Shown: positions 45,751 to 54,776 of the stretch, piece by piece
How the letters are laid out: each line of letters starts with the position of its first letter
Position numbering within the stretch: the stretch's first letter is position 1
Assembly: GCA_016788165.1 (NCBI GenBank)
Contig: JAEUTH010000042.1
Span: 186,001-250,000 of the forward strand
Direction: 5' to 3'
Length of the DNA stretch: 64,000 nt
From: Bacteroidia bacterium
GTDB lineage: Bacteria; Bacteroidota; Bacteroidia; AKYH767-A; OLB10
Translations under genes and position numbers: made by a program
The notes under the pieces: generated by a model
The model's database searches: none
Told to the model about the DNA's origin: nothing
What the model saw: the letters and a program-made list of their open reading frames with translations, nothing else

Positions 45751-46521
45751 ATGAAAACCAAAAAAGAAATTGTTGACAATTGGTTACCTCGATACACCGG
45801 TACAGCCCTAGCCGACTTTAGCAAATATGTACTGCTTACCAATTTTAATAATTATGTAAACCTGTTTGCGCAATGGAATAATGCTGCCGTTGCCGGCCAG
45901 GCACATCCAATGCCTAATGCTACAGCCGATGGCATTAGCATTATAAATTTTGGAATGGGTAGTGCCAATGCTGCAACAGTTTGTGATTTATTAAGTGCTA
46001 TTAAACCCAAAGCGGTGCTGTTTTTGGGTAAATGTGGCGGGTTAAAAAAGAAAAATAAATTAGGTGATTTAATTTTGCCAATTGCAGCCATCAGAGGCGA
46101 AGGTACCAGTAACGATTATTTGCCACCCGAAGTGCCTGCTTTGCCGGCTTTTAGTTTACAAAAAGCAGTTTCAACAACCATACGCAACTACAATAAGGAT
46201 TATTGGACAGGCACGGTTTATACCACAAACCGAAGGGTTTGGGAGCATGATAATGATTTTAAAAAGTACTTACAAAAAATCCGTTGTATGGGAATAGATA
46301 TGGAAACAGCCACCATATTTACTGCAGCATTCGTAAATCAGATTCCGGCAGGTGCTTTGTTGCTGGTAAGCGATCAGCCCATGATTTCGGCCGGTGTTAA
46401 AACAACTGCAAGCGATAAATTAGTAACTGAAAATTTTGTAAACGACCATTTAAAAATCGGCATCAGTTCATTAAAGGAGCTGATTAATAATGGTAACACG
46501 GTTAAACACCTACGTTTCTGA
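45751..46521 (+). CDS. AMP nucleosidase (short, phosphorylase-fold form)
   Basis: 256 residues. Predicted to split AMP into adenine and ribose-5-phosphate. Nucleoside phosphorylase-type motifs include ISIINFGMGSANAATVCDLL, VLFLGKCGGLKKKNKLGDLI, and GIDMETATIFTAAF (the Glu of the active site). E. coli Amn is nearly twice as long because of an N-terminal regulatory domain that is absent here; the short form is usual in Bacteroidota. A role in adenylate control or purine salvage is expected. It is followed 36 bases later by holA. Confidence 0.9.
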   Translation: MKTKKEIVDNWLPRYTGTALADFSKYVLLTNFNNYVNLFAQWNNAAVAGQAHPMPNATADGISIINFGMGSANAATVCDLLSAIKPKAVLFLGKCGGLKKKNKLGDLILPIAAIRGEGTSNDYLPPEVPALPAFSLQKAVSTTIRNYNKDYWTGTVYTTNRRVWEHDNDFKKYLQKIRCMGIDMETATIFTAAFVNQIPAGALLLVSDQPMISAGVKTTASDKLVTENFVNDHLKIGISSLKELINNGNTVKHLRF

Positions 46522-46557
46522 TTAATTTTCAAACTACGTATATTATTAACGTTATAG

Positions 46558-47589
46558 ATGGCACAAACATTCGATACAATTTTAAGAGATTTAAAAAACA
46601 AAGTATATGCACCTGTGTACTTATTACAGGGCGAAGAGCCATACTACATTGATCAGATAAGCGATTATCTCGAAAAAAATGTATTGGATGAAATGGAGAA
46701 AGAGTTTAATCAAACCATTGTGTATGGTAAGGATACCGATGCACTTACCTTGGTTAGTGCTGCCAAACGTTATCCGATGATGAGCAACTACCAGCTAATT
46801 ATTGTTAAGGAAGCACAAGATTTAAAAGCACTCAATAAAAAAGATTCAGCTAACGATGAATTAAATCCCATAGAAGTCTATTTACAAAACCCCGTACCTT
46901 CTACCATATTAGTTTTTTGTTTTAAGTATAAAAAGATTGATGGCCGTAGCAAACTGGCCAAACTTTTTGACACAAAAGCAGTAGTATTCGAATCAATTAA
47001 ACTTAAAGAAAGTGCAATACCTGCTTGGGTAAAAAACTATTGCACACAAAATCACTATAAAATACAAGACCAAGCAAATAATTTAATAGCCGAATATTTA
47101 GGTAACGACTTATCAAAAGTGAGTAATGCGTTAGATAAACTTATGATAAACATACCCAATTCAGAAACCATTAATACCACGCATATTGAAACCTATATTG
47201 GCATAAGTAAAGAGTATAATGTTTTTGAATTGAATAATGCCCTGGCGCGAAAAGATGTACTTAAGGCCAATAAAATTATTCAATACTTTGGAGCCAATAC
47301 CAAAGCCAATCCGCTGGTACTGGTATTAGCAAACTTATACAGTTTTTTTTACAAGGTAATTGGTATGCATGCCATACCCAACCGTAAAGATGCCGGTGTA
47401 GCTTTGGGTATTAATTTTTATTTTGTTGGTGAGTATGAAACTGCTGCGCGAAATTATTCACTACCCAAACTGGTAAGCATTATTGCATGCCTGCGCGATA
47501 CCGATTTAAAATCGAAAGGTTTAGGTAACACCAGTGCACAAACCGATGCCCATTTATTAAAAGAATTAATTTATAAAATACTGCATTAA
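46558..47589 (+). CDS. holA: DNA polymerase III subunit delta
   Basis: 343 residues. Clamp-loader subunit that opens the sliding clamp. The family N-terminus APVYLLQGEEPYYIDQISDYL, the AAA+-like fold without an ATP site, SAAKRYPMMSNYQLIIVKEAQ, and the C-terminal collar (FYKVIGMHAIPNRKDAGVALGI). It starts 36 bases after the AMP nucleosidase gene and is followed by xseA after 11 bases. Confidence 0.93.
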   Translation: MAQTFDTILRDLKNKVYAPVYLLQGEEPYYIDQISDYLEKNVLDEMEKEFNQTIVYGKDTDALTLVSAAKRYPMMSNYQLIIVKEAQDLKALNKKDSANDELNPIEVYLQNPVPSTILVFCFKYKKIDGRSKLAKLFDTKAVVFESIKLKESAIPAWVKNYCTQNHYKIQDQANNLIAEYLGNDLSKVSNALDKLMINIPNSETINTTHIETYIGISKEYNVFELNNALARKDVLKANKIIQYFGANTKANPLVLVLANLYSFFYKVIGMHAIPNRKDAGVALGINFYFVGEYETAARNYSLPKLVSIIACLRDTDLKSKGLGNTSAQTDAHLLKELIYKILH

Positions 47590-47600
47590 TTGGTTTTAAA

Positions 47601-48788
47601 ATGCACTATACTTTACTGCAACTTAATCAGCTTATCGAATCAACACTGGCTCAGGTGTTTTACGGTAAAACATTTATTGTACTTGCCGAAACATCAGAGA
47701 TAAAAAAATCGGGTAATGGTCATTACTATTTTGATTTAATTGAAAAAGACGGCCAAACATTGTTAGCTAAAATGCATGCCGTAATTTGGAAAAGTGCATC
47801 GCCTGTAATTACCAATTTCGAAAACACCACCGGTCAGAAATTTGAACGCAATTTAAAGCTGATGCTTAAAGCCGAAGTGCGGTTTCATACAGCATACGGT
47901 TTACAACTACAGGTTGTTGATATTGATACCAGCTATACCTTGGGTCAAATAGCATTACAAACACAAGCCACCTTACAGTTGCTGGTTAAAAACAACGCAC
48001 AACATATAACCTTAGCCGATGGGCAATATTTTACCACCAATAATAAGTTACAACCCAAAGGATTACTAAAACGAATTGCCTTAATAACTGCAGTAAATTC
48101 TGATGGATGTAATGATTTTTTACATGAAATAAACAACAACGTTTATGGTTATAGTTACAACGTAACCACATGCTATGCGCTGGTACAAGGTAACGAAGCT
48201 GCCACACAAGTTAAACAGCAATTACACTACATACTGATAAACCACAAACAGTTTGATGCCGTAGCTTTGGTGCGTGGCGGTGGCTCACAAACCGATTTTA
48301 ATGCATTCGATGATTATGACTTATGTGCCGCTGTTGCGGCATTTCCGTTGCCCATAATTGCAGGCATTGGCCATGAACGAAACGTAAGTATATGCGATTT
48401 AATGTGCTACAAAAGCGTAAAAACACCTACAAAAGCTGCTGCATTTTTTGTTGACTTCCACTTGCATGCCGAACAACAACTTGACAATATGTACAACCGG
48501 TTTATTGCCAACCTGGATAGAAACCTGATAAACAGAAATAATAATTTAGAAAACTTAGAACAAGACTTAATTTTTTACGCGCAAAATGTTATTGACAGAC
48601 AACAACATCTGCATGATAAATTTGAAATTGCACTTAAACACCTTAACCCCGAAAAAGTGCTGCAACGTGGCTATGCAATCATCAAGAAAAACAATTCAAT
48701 TATTACCGAATCAACAAAACTAATGCCTCGCGACTTAGTTCAAATACAATTAAAGGATGGTATTAAAGAAGCAAACATTACGCATTAA
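47601..48788 (+). CDS. xseA: Exodeoxyribonuclease VII large subunit
   Basis: 395 residues. N-terminal OB-fold (about 1-100, with GHYYFDLIEKDGQTLLAKMH) and catalytic domain with ALITAVNSDGCNDFLHEI, ALVRGGGSQTDFNAFDDYDL and the GIGHERNVSICDLM segment that holds the catalytic and metal residues of the family. The C-terminal helix (about 290-350) binds XseB. It degrades single-stranded DNA. It lies 11 bases upstream of xseB. Confidence 0.95.
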   Translation: MHYTLLQLNQLIESTLAQVFYGKTFIVLAETSEIKKSGNGHYYFDLIEKDGQTLLAKMHAVIWKSASPVITNFENTTGQKFERNLKLMLKAEVRFHTAYGLQLQVVDIDTSYTLGQIALQTQATLQLLVKNNAQHITLADGQYFTTNNKLQPKGLLKRIALITAVNSDGCNDFLHEINNNVYGYSYNVTTCYALVQGNEAATQVKQQLHYILINHKQFDAVALVRGGGSQTDFNAFDDYDLCAAVAAFPLPIIAGIGHERNVSICDLMCYKSVKTPTKAAAFFVDFHLHAEQQLDNMYNRFIANLDRNLINRNNNLENLEQDLIFYAQNVIDRQQHLHDKFEIALKHLNPEKVLQRGYAIIKKNNSIITESTKLMPRDLVQIQLKDGIKEANITH

Positions 48789-48799
48789 CTCCACATATA

Positions 48800-48994
48800 T
48801 TGAAAAAACTTAATTACCAGCAAGCATACGATGCTTTACAGCGATTAATAGAAGAACTAGAAAATGACGCTTCTATTGATTTGATGCCCGGCAAAATAAA
48901 AGAAGCCATGCAACTACTACAGATATGTAAAAACAAACTACGTGACGCTAACGATGCTTTAGAAGAAGCTAAAAATAAATCGGAAGAAAATTAA
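48800..48994 (+). CDS. xseB: Exodeoxyribonuclease VII small subunit
   Basis: 64 residues, helical: KLNYQQAYDALQRLIEELEN and a C-terminal coil, matching XseB. The start codon is TTG at 48800; no ATG lies between the xseA stop and the conserved start MKKLNYQQAY. It overlaps the MqnA gene by one base (TAATG at 48992-48996). Confidence 0.93.
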   Translation: MKKLNYQQAYDALQRLIEELENDASIDLMPGKIKEAMQLLQICKNKLRDANDALEEAKNKSEEN

Positions 48995-49752
48995 TGTCTA
49001 TCAAAATAGCAGCCGTTTCATATCTTAATACTAAACCATTTTTATATGGCTTGCAGCAATATAAAAATGATTTAAATATTGAAATAAACAGTTATGAACC
49101 GCATATATGCGCACAACAACTAATGCAAAACCATGCGCAAATTGGTTTGATACCGGTAGCTGCATTACCCGCTATACCACAAGCCCGGATTATTAGTAAT
49201 TATTGCATCGGTGCCAATAAAGAAGTGGACTCCGTATTAATAGTAAGCAAAGTGCCAATTAAGATGGTTACACATTTGTATTTAGATTATCAATCGCGTA
49301 CATCGGTATTGTTAGCACAAATACTTTTAAAGTTTTTCTGGCAAAAGGAGGTAATTTTACTTGCAGCAAACCCCGGCTACGAAAATGAAATAAACCATAC
49401 TACAGCCGGTGTAATTATTGGCGACCGCGCCCTCAGGCTTAAAGCTCAGTTCGAATTTGTTTATGACTTGGCACAAGCATGGCATCAATATAAAAAACTA
49501 CCATTTATGTTTGCTGCCTGGGTAAGTACCTTGCCCGTTTCAAATTCTTTTGAAACTAAATTTAATCAGGCATGTGCAGCAGGTTTAGCAGCCATTCCGG
49601 CAATTAACGAGGCATTACAAAAGCAGGCCAACTACTACCCCAACACCTTAGATTACTTGTCGCATAAAATCAGCTACCAACGCAATGCAGCCAAAATGGA
49701 AGCTTTGAAACAATTTTTCGAGTTGATAAAACTTTTACCTGTATCTGCTTAA
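48994..49752 (+). CDS. mqnA: Menaquinone biosynthesis enzyme, MqnA family
   Basis: 252 residues. Predicted chorismate dehydratase, the first step of the futalosine route to menaquinone. N-terminus KIAAVSYLNTKPFLYGL is diagnostic of the MqnA/MqnD family, followed by GLIPVAALPAIP, HLYLDYQSRTSVLLAQILL and GVIIGDRALRL. MqnD is a close relative; the length and the SYLNTKP motif favour MqnA. The start overlaps the xseB stop by one base, so the housekeeping operon (holA-xseA-xseB-mqnA) is coupled. Other futalosine-pathway genes are not in the window. Confidence 0.88.
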   Translation: MSIKIAAVSYLNTKPFLYGLQQYKNDLNIEINSYEPHICAQQLMQNHAQIGLIPVAALPAIPQARIISNYCIGANKEVDSVLIVSKVPIKMVTHLYLDYQSRTSVLLAQILLKFFWQKEVILLAANPGYENEINHTTAGVIIGDRALRLKAQFEFVYDLAQAWHQYKKLPFMFAAWVSTLPVSNSFETKFNQACAAGLAAIPAINEALQKQANYYPNTLDYLSHKISYQRNAAKMEALKQFFELIKLLPVSA

Positions 49753-49798
49753 ACATTCAGGTGCTTTTACAAAAAGACAAGCTATTTTATTTTCATCA

Positions 49799-49829
49799 TT
49801 GTATGTTATGGTTTAATGCCCTACTTTAG
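49799..49829 (+). promoter_or_regulatory. Weak promoter candidate for the EF-G-like gene
   Basis: TTG (49799-49801), a 20-base spacer and TACTTTAG (49822-49829), one mismatch from TAnnTTTG. It would leave a leader of about 57 bases before ATG 49893. Confidence 0.27.
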
Positions 49830-49892
49830 GACGGTCGCGTTCTTTACAGGCATAAAATTACTATTTATCATCAAACACTAAAACCATGTTAT

Positions 49893-52025
49893 ATGAAAAC
49901 ATACGATGAAAAACATATCAAAAACATTGTGCTGGCAGGTGCCCCAAAATCAGGTAAAACAACACTGTGCGAAACCATGTTATTTGAAGCCGGCATTATT
50001 CAACGCAGAGGCACCGTTGAAGAAAAAAACACCGTAAGCGATTATCATGAAATTGAACAACAACGTGGCAGTAGTGTGTATGCTACCAGCATGCATACTG
50101 AGTGGAAAGACTATAAAATAAATATTATTGATACACCCGGTTTAAACGATTTTATTGGCGAAGTAATAGCATCCATGCGTGTTTGCGATACAGTTGTTAT
50201 GTTACTTAATGCACAACATGGCGTTGAAGTGGGCACACAACTTTTATGGCATTATATTGACGCATACCGCAAACCCACTATTTTTTGTATCAATCAATGC
50301 GACCATGAAAAGAGCGACTTTTTTAATGCATACGAACAGGCACGACAAACCTTTGGCAACGCAGTTACGTTAATGCAATATCCGTTACAACAAGGTGCCG
50401 ATTTTCATGAAATAGTTGACTTGTTAAAAATGACGGTTTATCGTTTCGAAAAAAATGGCGGGAAACCCCAAAAATTACCCATACCCGACAGCGAAAAAGA
50501 AAGAGCAGAAAAACTACACAATGCCCTGGTTGAAAAAGCAGCAGAAAATGATGAGAAGTTGATGGAGCTCTATTTCGAAAAAGGCAACCTGGATGAAGAT
50601 GAATTGCGCAAAGGCATTAAGGAAGGCATGATGCATCATGATGTATTTCCGGTATTTTGCCTGAGTGCTAAAAATGACATGGGTAGCGGGCGTTTAATGG
50701 GCTTTATTGATAACGTTGCACCTTGCGCCATCGAAATGCCTGCCGAAAAAACAACTGAAGACATGGAGGTGCTTTGTGAAATAAACAAACCTGCTTCATT
50801 GTTTATTTTTAAAACCGTAATCGAGCCGCACTTAGGCAAGCTTAGTTATTTTAAAGTAATGCGTGGCGAAGTAAATGCAGGTATGGATTTGCAAAATGAA
50901 ATTACCGGTACAACCGAAAGATTAAACCAACTGTTTATTACCGATGGAAAAAACCGTAACCCAATTGGTACTTTAAAAGCGGGTGATATTGGTTGTACAT
51001 TAAAATTAAAAAACACCAATACCAATCATACGCTGAATGTAAAAGGCAACAACTTTACATTTCAGGATATATCATTTCCAACACCACGCATCAGAACCGG
51101 TATTGTAGCCAAAAACAAAGCCGATGATGAAAAGCTAAGCATGGCTTTACATGAAATACATGCAGGCGATTTAACGCTTATTGTCGAGCACTCGCAAGAG
51201 CTTAAGCAAACCTTATTACATGCCCAAGGCGACTTGCATTTGCAAACCATTAAATGGACTTTAGAACATGTGTATAAAATCGAAAGTCAGTTTGTACCTG
51301 CGCGCATTTCTTACCGCGAAACCATACGCACCGCATCGTTAGCCAATTACAGGCATAAAAAGCAATCGGGCGGTGCCGGCCAGTTTGGCGAAGTGCACAT
51401 TAAAATAGAACCCTATTTTGAAGGCATGCCACAAGTTACTGAGTATAGTGTACGCGATACCGAGGAGCATCCACTACCCTGGGGTGGCAAACTGGTTTTT
51501 AATAACTGTATTGTAGGTGGAGTAATTGATGCACGTTTTATACCGGCAATACAAAAAGGCATACTTGAAAAAATGCAGGAAGGCCCCTTAACCGGATCGC
51601 ATGTATGCGATGTACGTGTAAGTGTTTATGATGGAAAAATGCATCCGGTTGACAGCAACGATATATCATTTAAAATTGCAGGTATGATGGCTTTTAAAGA
51701 TGCTTTTCATTTAGCACAACCTCAACTGTTAGAACCTGTACAAGAAATTGCCGTTACCATACCCGAAGAAATTTTAGGCGATGTAATGACTGAATTACAA
51801 GGCCGCAGAAGTATTATACTAGGCATTGATAACCACAATGGGATGCAAATAGTAAAAGCGCATACGCCTTTGGCCGAAATGGATAAATTGCAACAAGACC
51901 TGCGCAGTATATCACAAGGCCGCGGTTTTGTTAGCAGCAAGTTTCATGATTATTTACCGGTACCAGCCGACTTGCAAATTAAACTTACCGATGCTTATAA
52001 AAAACAACAAACCGATGAGCATTAA
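49893..52025 (+). CDS. EF-G paralogue with substituted GTPase motifs (EF-G2-like)
   Basis: 710 residues with the whole EF-G domain order: G domain (1-270), domain II (about 290-380), domain III (about 400-480), domain IV (about 485-600, with KKQSGGAGQFGEVHI and GGVIDARFIPAIQKGI) and domain V (about 610-700). The P-loop GAPKSGKT (16-23) is kept. The switch I RGIT motif reads RGSS (58-61). The DTPGH motif reads DTPGL, with Leu84 replacing the catalytic His. NKxD reads NQCD (134-137). GTP hydrolysis should therefore be lost or very weak. A GTPase-deficient EF-G2 used for translation during carbon starvation has been described in Bacteroides; this gene may be the same class. It is a single-gene unit and not next to rpsL/rpsG/tuf. 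Confidence 0.9.
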   Translation: MKTYDEKHIKNIVLAGAPKSGKTTLCETMLFEAGIIQRRGTVEEKNTVSDYHEIEQQRGSSVYATSMHTEWKDYKINIIDTPGLNDFIGEVIASMRVCDTVVMLLNAQHGVEVGTQLLWHYIDAYRKPTIFCINQCDHEKSDFFNAYEQARQTFGNAVTLMQYPLQQGADFHEIVDLLKMTVYRFEKNGGKPQKLPIPDSEKERAEKLHNALVEKAAENDEKLMELYFEKGNLDEDELRKGIKEGMMHHDVFPVFCLSAKNDMGSGRLMGFIDNVAPCAIEMPAEKTTEDMEVLCEINKPASLFIFKTVIEPHLGKLSYFKVMRGEVNAGMDLQNEITGTTERLNQLFITDGKNRNPIGTLKAGDIGCTLKLKNTNTNHTLNVKGNNFTFQDISFPTPRIRTGIVAKNKADDEKLSMALHEIHAGDLTLIVEHSQELKQTLLHAQGDLHLQTIKWTLEHVYKIESQFVPARISYRETIRTASLANYRHKKQSGGAGQFGEVHIKIEPYFEGMPQVTEYSVRDTEEHPLPWGGKLVFNNCIVGGVIDARFIPAIQKGILEKMQEGPLTGSHVCDVRVSVYDGKMHPVDSNDISFKIAGMMAFKDAFHLAQPQLLEPVQEIAVTIPEEILGDVMTELQGRRSIILGIDNHNGMQIVKAHTPLAEMDKLQQDLRSISQGRGFVSSKFHDYLPVPADLQIKLTDAYKKQQTDEH

Positions 52026-52035
52026 TGTGCTTATA

Positions 52036-52059
52036 CCAACTGTTACAAATTAACGTTGG
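52036..52059. other. Hairpin between the convergent EF-G-like and secreted-protein genes
   Basis: CCAAC-T-GTTA, a 5-base loop and TAAC-GTTGG form a 9-bp stem with one bulge in a 48-base gap. No T-run follows on either strand, so it is a weak terminator candidate at best. Confidence 0.3.
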
Positions 52060-52073
52060 CTTAAGACTACGAT

Positions 52074-53276
52074 TTACGGCTTAAATATTTTTAATGCTTT
52101 TAAATCATTCCCGCCAATCATTTTAATGAGGTAGATACCTGCGGGCAAAAAATCAAGTGCCCACTTATTGCCTGCAAATAATTTATTTACAGCACACAGG
52201 TGGCCATACATATTAAAAACAACAACCTCTGTTGCTTTTTTTTGTGGTGCAGCGCTTAAAAATTGTCCATCCCATTGCAATAAGCTGTTGCTATTGCCTT
52301 GCGACATTAATGCAGTTGGCGTTGTTATGTATGTGCTCAAATCGAAACTTCGCAATGCAGGAGGCACATTAATAATCAATTGTGTAAAGCGTTCATTGGT
52401 TATATAGCCTTTTGAATTAGCGTTATAAGTAATGCCTTCTATTTGCCCTAAAGTTATGGCACTACCTAAATTAAACTTGCGCTTATTACCGCTAAAAATT
52501 TTTCCGGGTTGGTAATCGTAAAGCATCCACAAAAAACAAGGTGCTGCAATGGTGTTATCATAACCTAATAAAACAATGGTACCTGCTTTATCAATAGCAG
52601 CCGAAGTTATCAGTCCGCCAACATTAAAACTATCAACTAAAGTAGCAGCATAATTACCGGGCAAGGTTGGCAGTATATAATGTTTCGTATATTTTGTTAC
52701 CCAATCTTTGGTAAACAGATGTATGCTGTCGTTTAAAATAAAAAATGCTTCAGCATCCCAGGGTGTATTATTTAATGCCGGATTAAAATTAACCTGATCG
52801 GCATAACTGTAAGTAATGCTTTGTGTACTAACCAATGGCATATTTAGTTGGCTTATTAAAGCTTTATAAAACTGCAAATTGGTTCGGTTGCCACTATTGT
52901 TACCAATATCGCCAATGTATATTGAATTGCTGTCGGCATCCATATCTTCCCAATCCATATTTGTAGCTTGCAGTGCTGTACTTTGCAAGGTATCACCGGT
53001 TACAACATCCATTTTAAATAACCGATTGTCTGTATCATCCACATGCATCCATACATTACCATTGGTAGCAATCAAACCCGAACATTCATCTAACAACGGA
53101 GTTTGCAATGGTGCAATAATGCCGGTGTTAAGTGTGGTGTTAGCATACATACAACTGCCATCATTAATTATAGCCGATACATTATAGTTGATTGCTTGTG
53201 GGTCGGTACATCCTGTTTGGGCAATAATGGCTGAGTTTAGTCCAAATAACAAGACTCCAAAAACTATTAGTTTCAT
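52074..53276 (-). CDS. Secreted beta-propeller-like protein with degenerate T9SS tail
   Basis: 400 residues. The signal peptide (1-19, ending IIA-QT) is followed by a short disulfide motif common in Bacteroidota surface proteins (GCTDPQAINYN ... NDGSC, about 21-42). A propeller-like region follows (for example MDWEDMDADSNSIYIGDIGN and YGDNT-like strands, about 60-330). The C-terminus has the late strands of a T9SS sorting domain (VVVFNMYGHLCAVNK, LPAGIYLIKM) but lacks the usual PNP start, so sorting may be altered. It starts one base after the stop of the upstream DUF2027-Smr gene. Confidence 0.83.
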   Translation of the reverse strand: MKLIVFGVLLFGLNSAIIAQTGCTDPQAINYNVSAIINDGSCMYANTTLNTGIIAPLQTPLLDECSGLIATNGNVWMHVDDTDNRLFKMDVVTGDTLQSTALQATNMDWEDMDADSNSIYIGDIGNNSGNRTNLQFYKALISQLNMPLVSTQSITYSYADQVNFNPALNNTPWDAEAFFILNDSIHLFTKDWVTKYTKHYILPTLPGNYAATLVDSFNVGGLITSAAIDKAGTIVLLGYDNTIAAPCFLWMLYDYQPGKIFSGNKRKFNLGSAITLGQIEGITYNANSKGYITNERFTQLIINVPPALRSFDLSTYITTPTALMSQGNSNSLLQWDGQFLSAAPQKKATEVVVFNMYGHLCAVNKLFAGNKWALDFLPAGIYLIKMIGGNDLKALKIFKP

Positions 53277-53277
53277 T

Positions 53278-54261
53278 TTATTTTAATATAACTTCGATGG
53301 CACCTAAGCCATATTTTTGTATAGAGGCCGGCTTGTGCACAATACCTTTGTAATCGTTTAGCTCGGCAATAATTTTTTGTTTTAAAATACCATTGCCAAT
53401 ACCATGAATAAAAGTTAGGGACTTTCTACGTTGCACAATGGCATTATCTAAAGCCTGCCTGAAATGTTGTAATTGAATTTGCAAAGTTTCGGCCGCAGCT
53501 ACTTGCTTATCGGGTAATATGGCTTCAATATGCAAGTCAACCTCAAGCATGCTACTATATTCAAAAACATCGGTTTTTGCTTTTGTACTTTTAGGTTGAA
53601 AAGCCTGTTTTAATTTTTCTATATGAAATGTTTCTAACGGAAGTGCAGGTTGTAAAACAGTTTGTATTTGTGCAAATATGTAATGACCACTTAAATGTGG
53701 ATTACTTTGTGCCAAAGTTGGTAATGCAACGGGCAATTGCATTTCAATAGGTTTTTTAATTTCGGAAACATCGGCTACTTCAAAAGCTTGAAAAACCAAA
53801 CGATGTTTGGCGCTCACATCACCTCTTAACAGCTCTTTACAATGCAATAAGGTATAAGCAGGCATTATTCCATAAAACAAGTTGGTTATTGTATTTTCTG
53901 ATTTAAGCCAAAGCGCGCCAACATATTTTGTTGGCTGATTATTGTCAATATAAATACCAACGGGGCCGGTGGTAATTTGGTTTACTACTGCAGGTGCCGT
54001 AATAATGTGTAAACCCTCATTAACTGAAAAATGCACAGGTAATACGGTTTCATCGGCTTGAGGAGCCTCCTTTTTACCAAAAAAAGCATCCAGCTTTTGC
54101 GCACCACTTGCCAATTTAATTAACTCATTTTGGTGTACATCCATCGGCAACCCATCAACCTCAACCTGCACAAGCTCGTTGGCAAGTAAAGCAATCACCA
54201 CACCATTTAATGCTTCATTTTTAAACGTAACCTTATCTCCAATTTTAAAACTGTTAACCAT
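53278..54261 (-). CDS. DUF2027 and Smr domain protein
   Basis: 327 residues, no signal peptide. N-terminal SH3-like strand region (FKIGDKVTFKNEALNGVVIAL), a central DUF2027-type beta domain (about 70-235) and a C-terminal Smr domain (about 245-327) with LDLH-like EVDLHIE and the catalytic-type motif FIHGIGNGILK. Smr domains nick or cleave DNA or RNA in MutS2 and relatives, and recent work links some to ribosome rescue. The exact role of the DUF2027-Smr class is not known to me. It is divergent from rpsU, with a strong -7 box of its own. Confidence 0.88.
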   Translation of the reverse strand: MVNSFKIGDKVTFKNEALNGVVIALLANELVQVEVDGLPMDVHQNELIKLASGAQKLDAFFGKKEAPQADETVLPVHFSVNEGLHIITAPAVVNQITTGPVGIYIDNNQPTKYVGALWLKSENTITNLFYGIMPAYTLLHCKELLRGDVSAKHRLVFQAFEVADVSEIKKPIEMQLPVALPTLAQSNPHLSGHYIFAQIQTVLQPALPLETFHIEKLKQAFQPKSTKAKTDVFEYSSMLEVDLHIEAILPDKQVAAAETLQIQLQHFRQALDNAIVQRRKSLTFIHGIGNGILKQKIIAELNDYKGIVHKPASIQKYGLGAIEVILK

Positions 54262-54289
54262 TATATACTTGTAAATTGATTATGGGGCA

Positions 54290-54317
54290 CAAATATAGCA
54301 GCCCAAAATTTAGCCAA
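54290..54317 (-). promoter_or_regulatory. Bacteroidota-type promoter of the DUF2027-Smr gene
   Basis: On the minus strand TTG (54315-54317), a 17-base spacer and TATATTTG (54290-54297), followed by TGCCCC. The leader to ATG 54261 is about 23 bases. Confidence 0.5.
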
Positions 54318-54379
54318 GCCCCATATTTATCAGGTATAATGCCCTAATACAGTAAATTTTAAAAAATGGACAGTAGGCA

Positions 54380-54409
54380 TTTGTTTTATTACTAATTATG
54401 CTACATTTG
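54380..54409 (+). promoter_or_regulatory. Bacteroidota-type promoter of rpsU
   Basis: TTTG (54380-54383), an 18-base spacer and TACATTTG (54402-54409), followed by CACCCC. The start point would be near 54416, about 16 bases before ATG 54432. Both boxes and the spacing are ideal. Confidence 0.65.
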
Positions 54410-54431
54410 CACCCCTCAAATTAAAAATCAA

Positions 54432-54623
54432 ATGCTAATAGTTCCTATCAAAGAAAACGAGTCGATAGACAAGGCCCTTAAAAAATTTAAGAAGAAATTC
54501 GAAAAAACCGGTGCAGTTAAGCAATTACGCTCGCGTCAGGCTTTCGAAAAACCATCTGTTGCTCGTAGAACTGAGGTTAAAAAAGCCGTTTACAAGGCTC
54601 AAATGAACCGCAGCGAAGACTAA
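54432..54623 (+). CDS. rpsU: 30S ribosomal protein bS21
   Basis: 63 residues, Lys/Arg-rich: MLIVPIKENESIDKALKKFK, then EKTGAVKQLRSRQAFEKPSV. This is the phylum's usual bS21, acting at the 30S platform near the 16S 3' end, where it influences start-site selection. Transcribed from the promoter at 54380-54409 and ended by the terminator at 54656. Confidence 0.97.
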   Translation: MLIVPIKENESIDKALKKFKKKFEKTGAVKQLRSRQAFEKPSVARRTEVKKAVYKAQMNRSED

Positions 54624-54655
54624 ACATATACCTGAATAAGGTTTCCCAGATATGC

Positions 54656-54694
54656 ATCGGCAACTGAATTATTTCGGTTGCCGATTTTTTTTTT
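54656..54694 (+). terminator. Intrinsic terminator after rpsU
   Basis: ATCGGCAAC (54656-54664) pairs with GTTGCCGAT (54677-54685), extended inward by a T-G wobble and GAA/TTC around TTAT, followed by a run of T. Confidence 0.93.
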
Positions 54695-54729
54695 CACTAC
54701 GCCTCAATAAATTTTATAAAAAGTTGTTA

Positions 54730-54758
54730 TTGATTGGGCATATTAAATTGTACATTTA
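54730..54758 (+). promoter_or_regulatory. Possible promoter of the xerC-like gene
   Basis: TTG (54730-54732), an 18-base spacer and TACATTTA (54751-54758), one mismatch from TAnnTTTG. The spacing equals that of rpsU. ATG 54777 is about 19 bases downstream. Confidence 0.38.
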
Positions 54759-54776
54759 CTACGTAAGATAAAGCCG

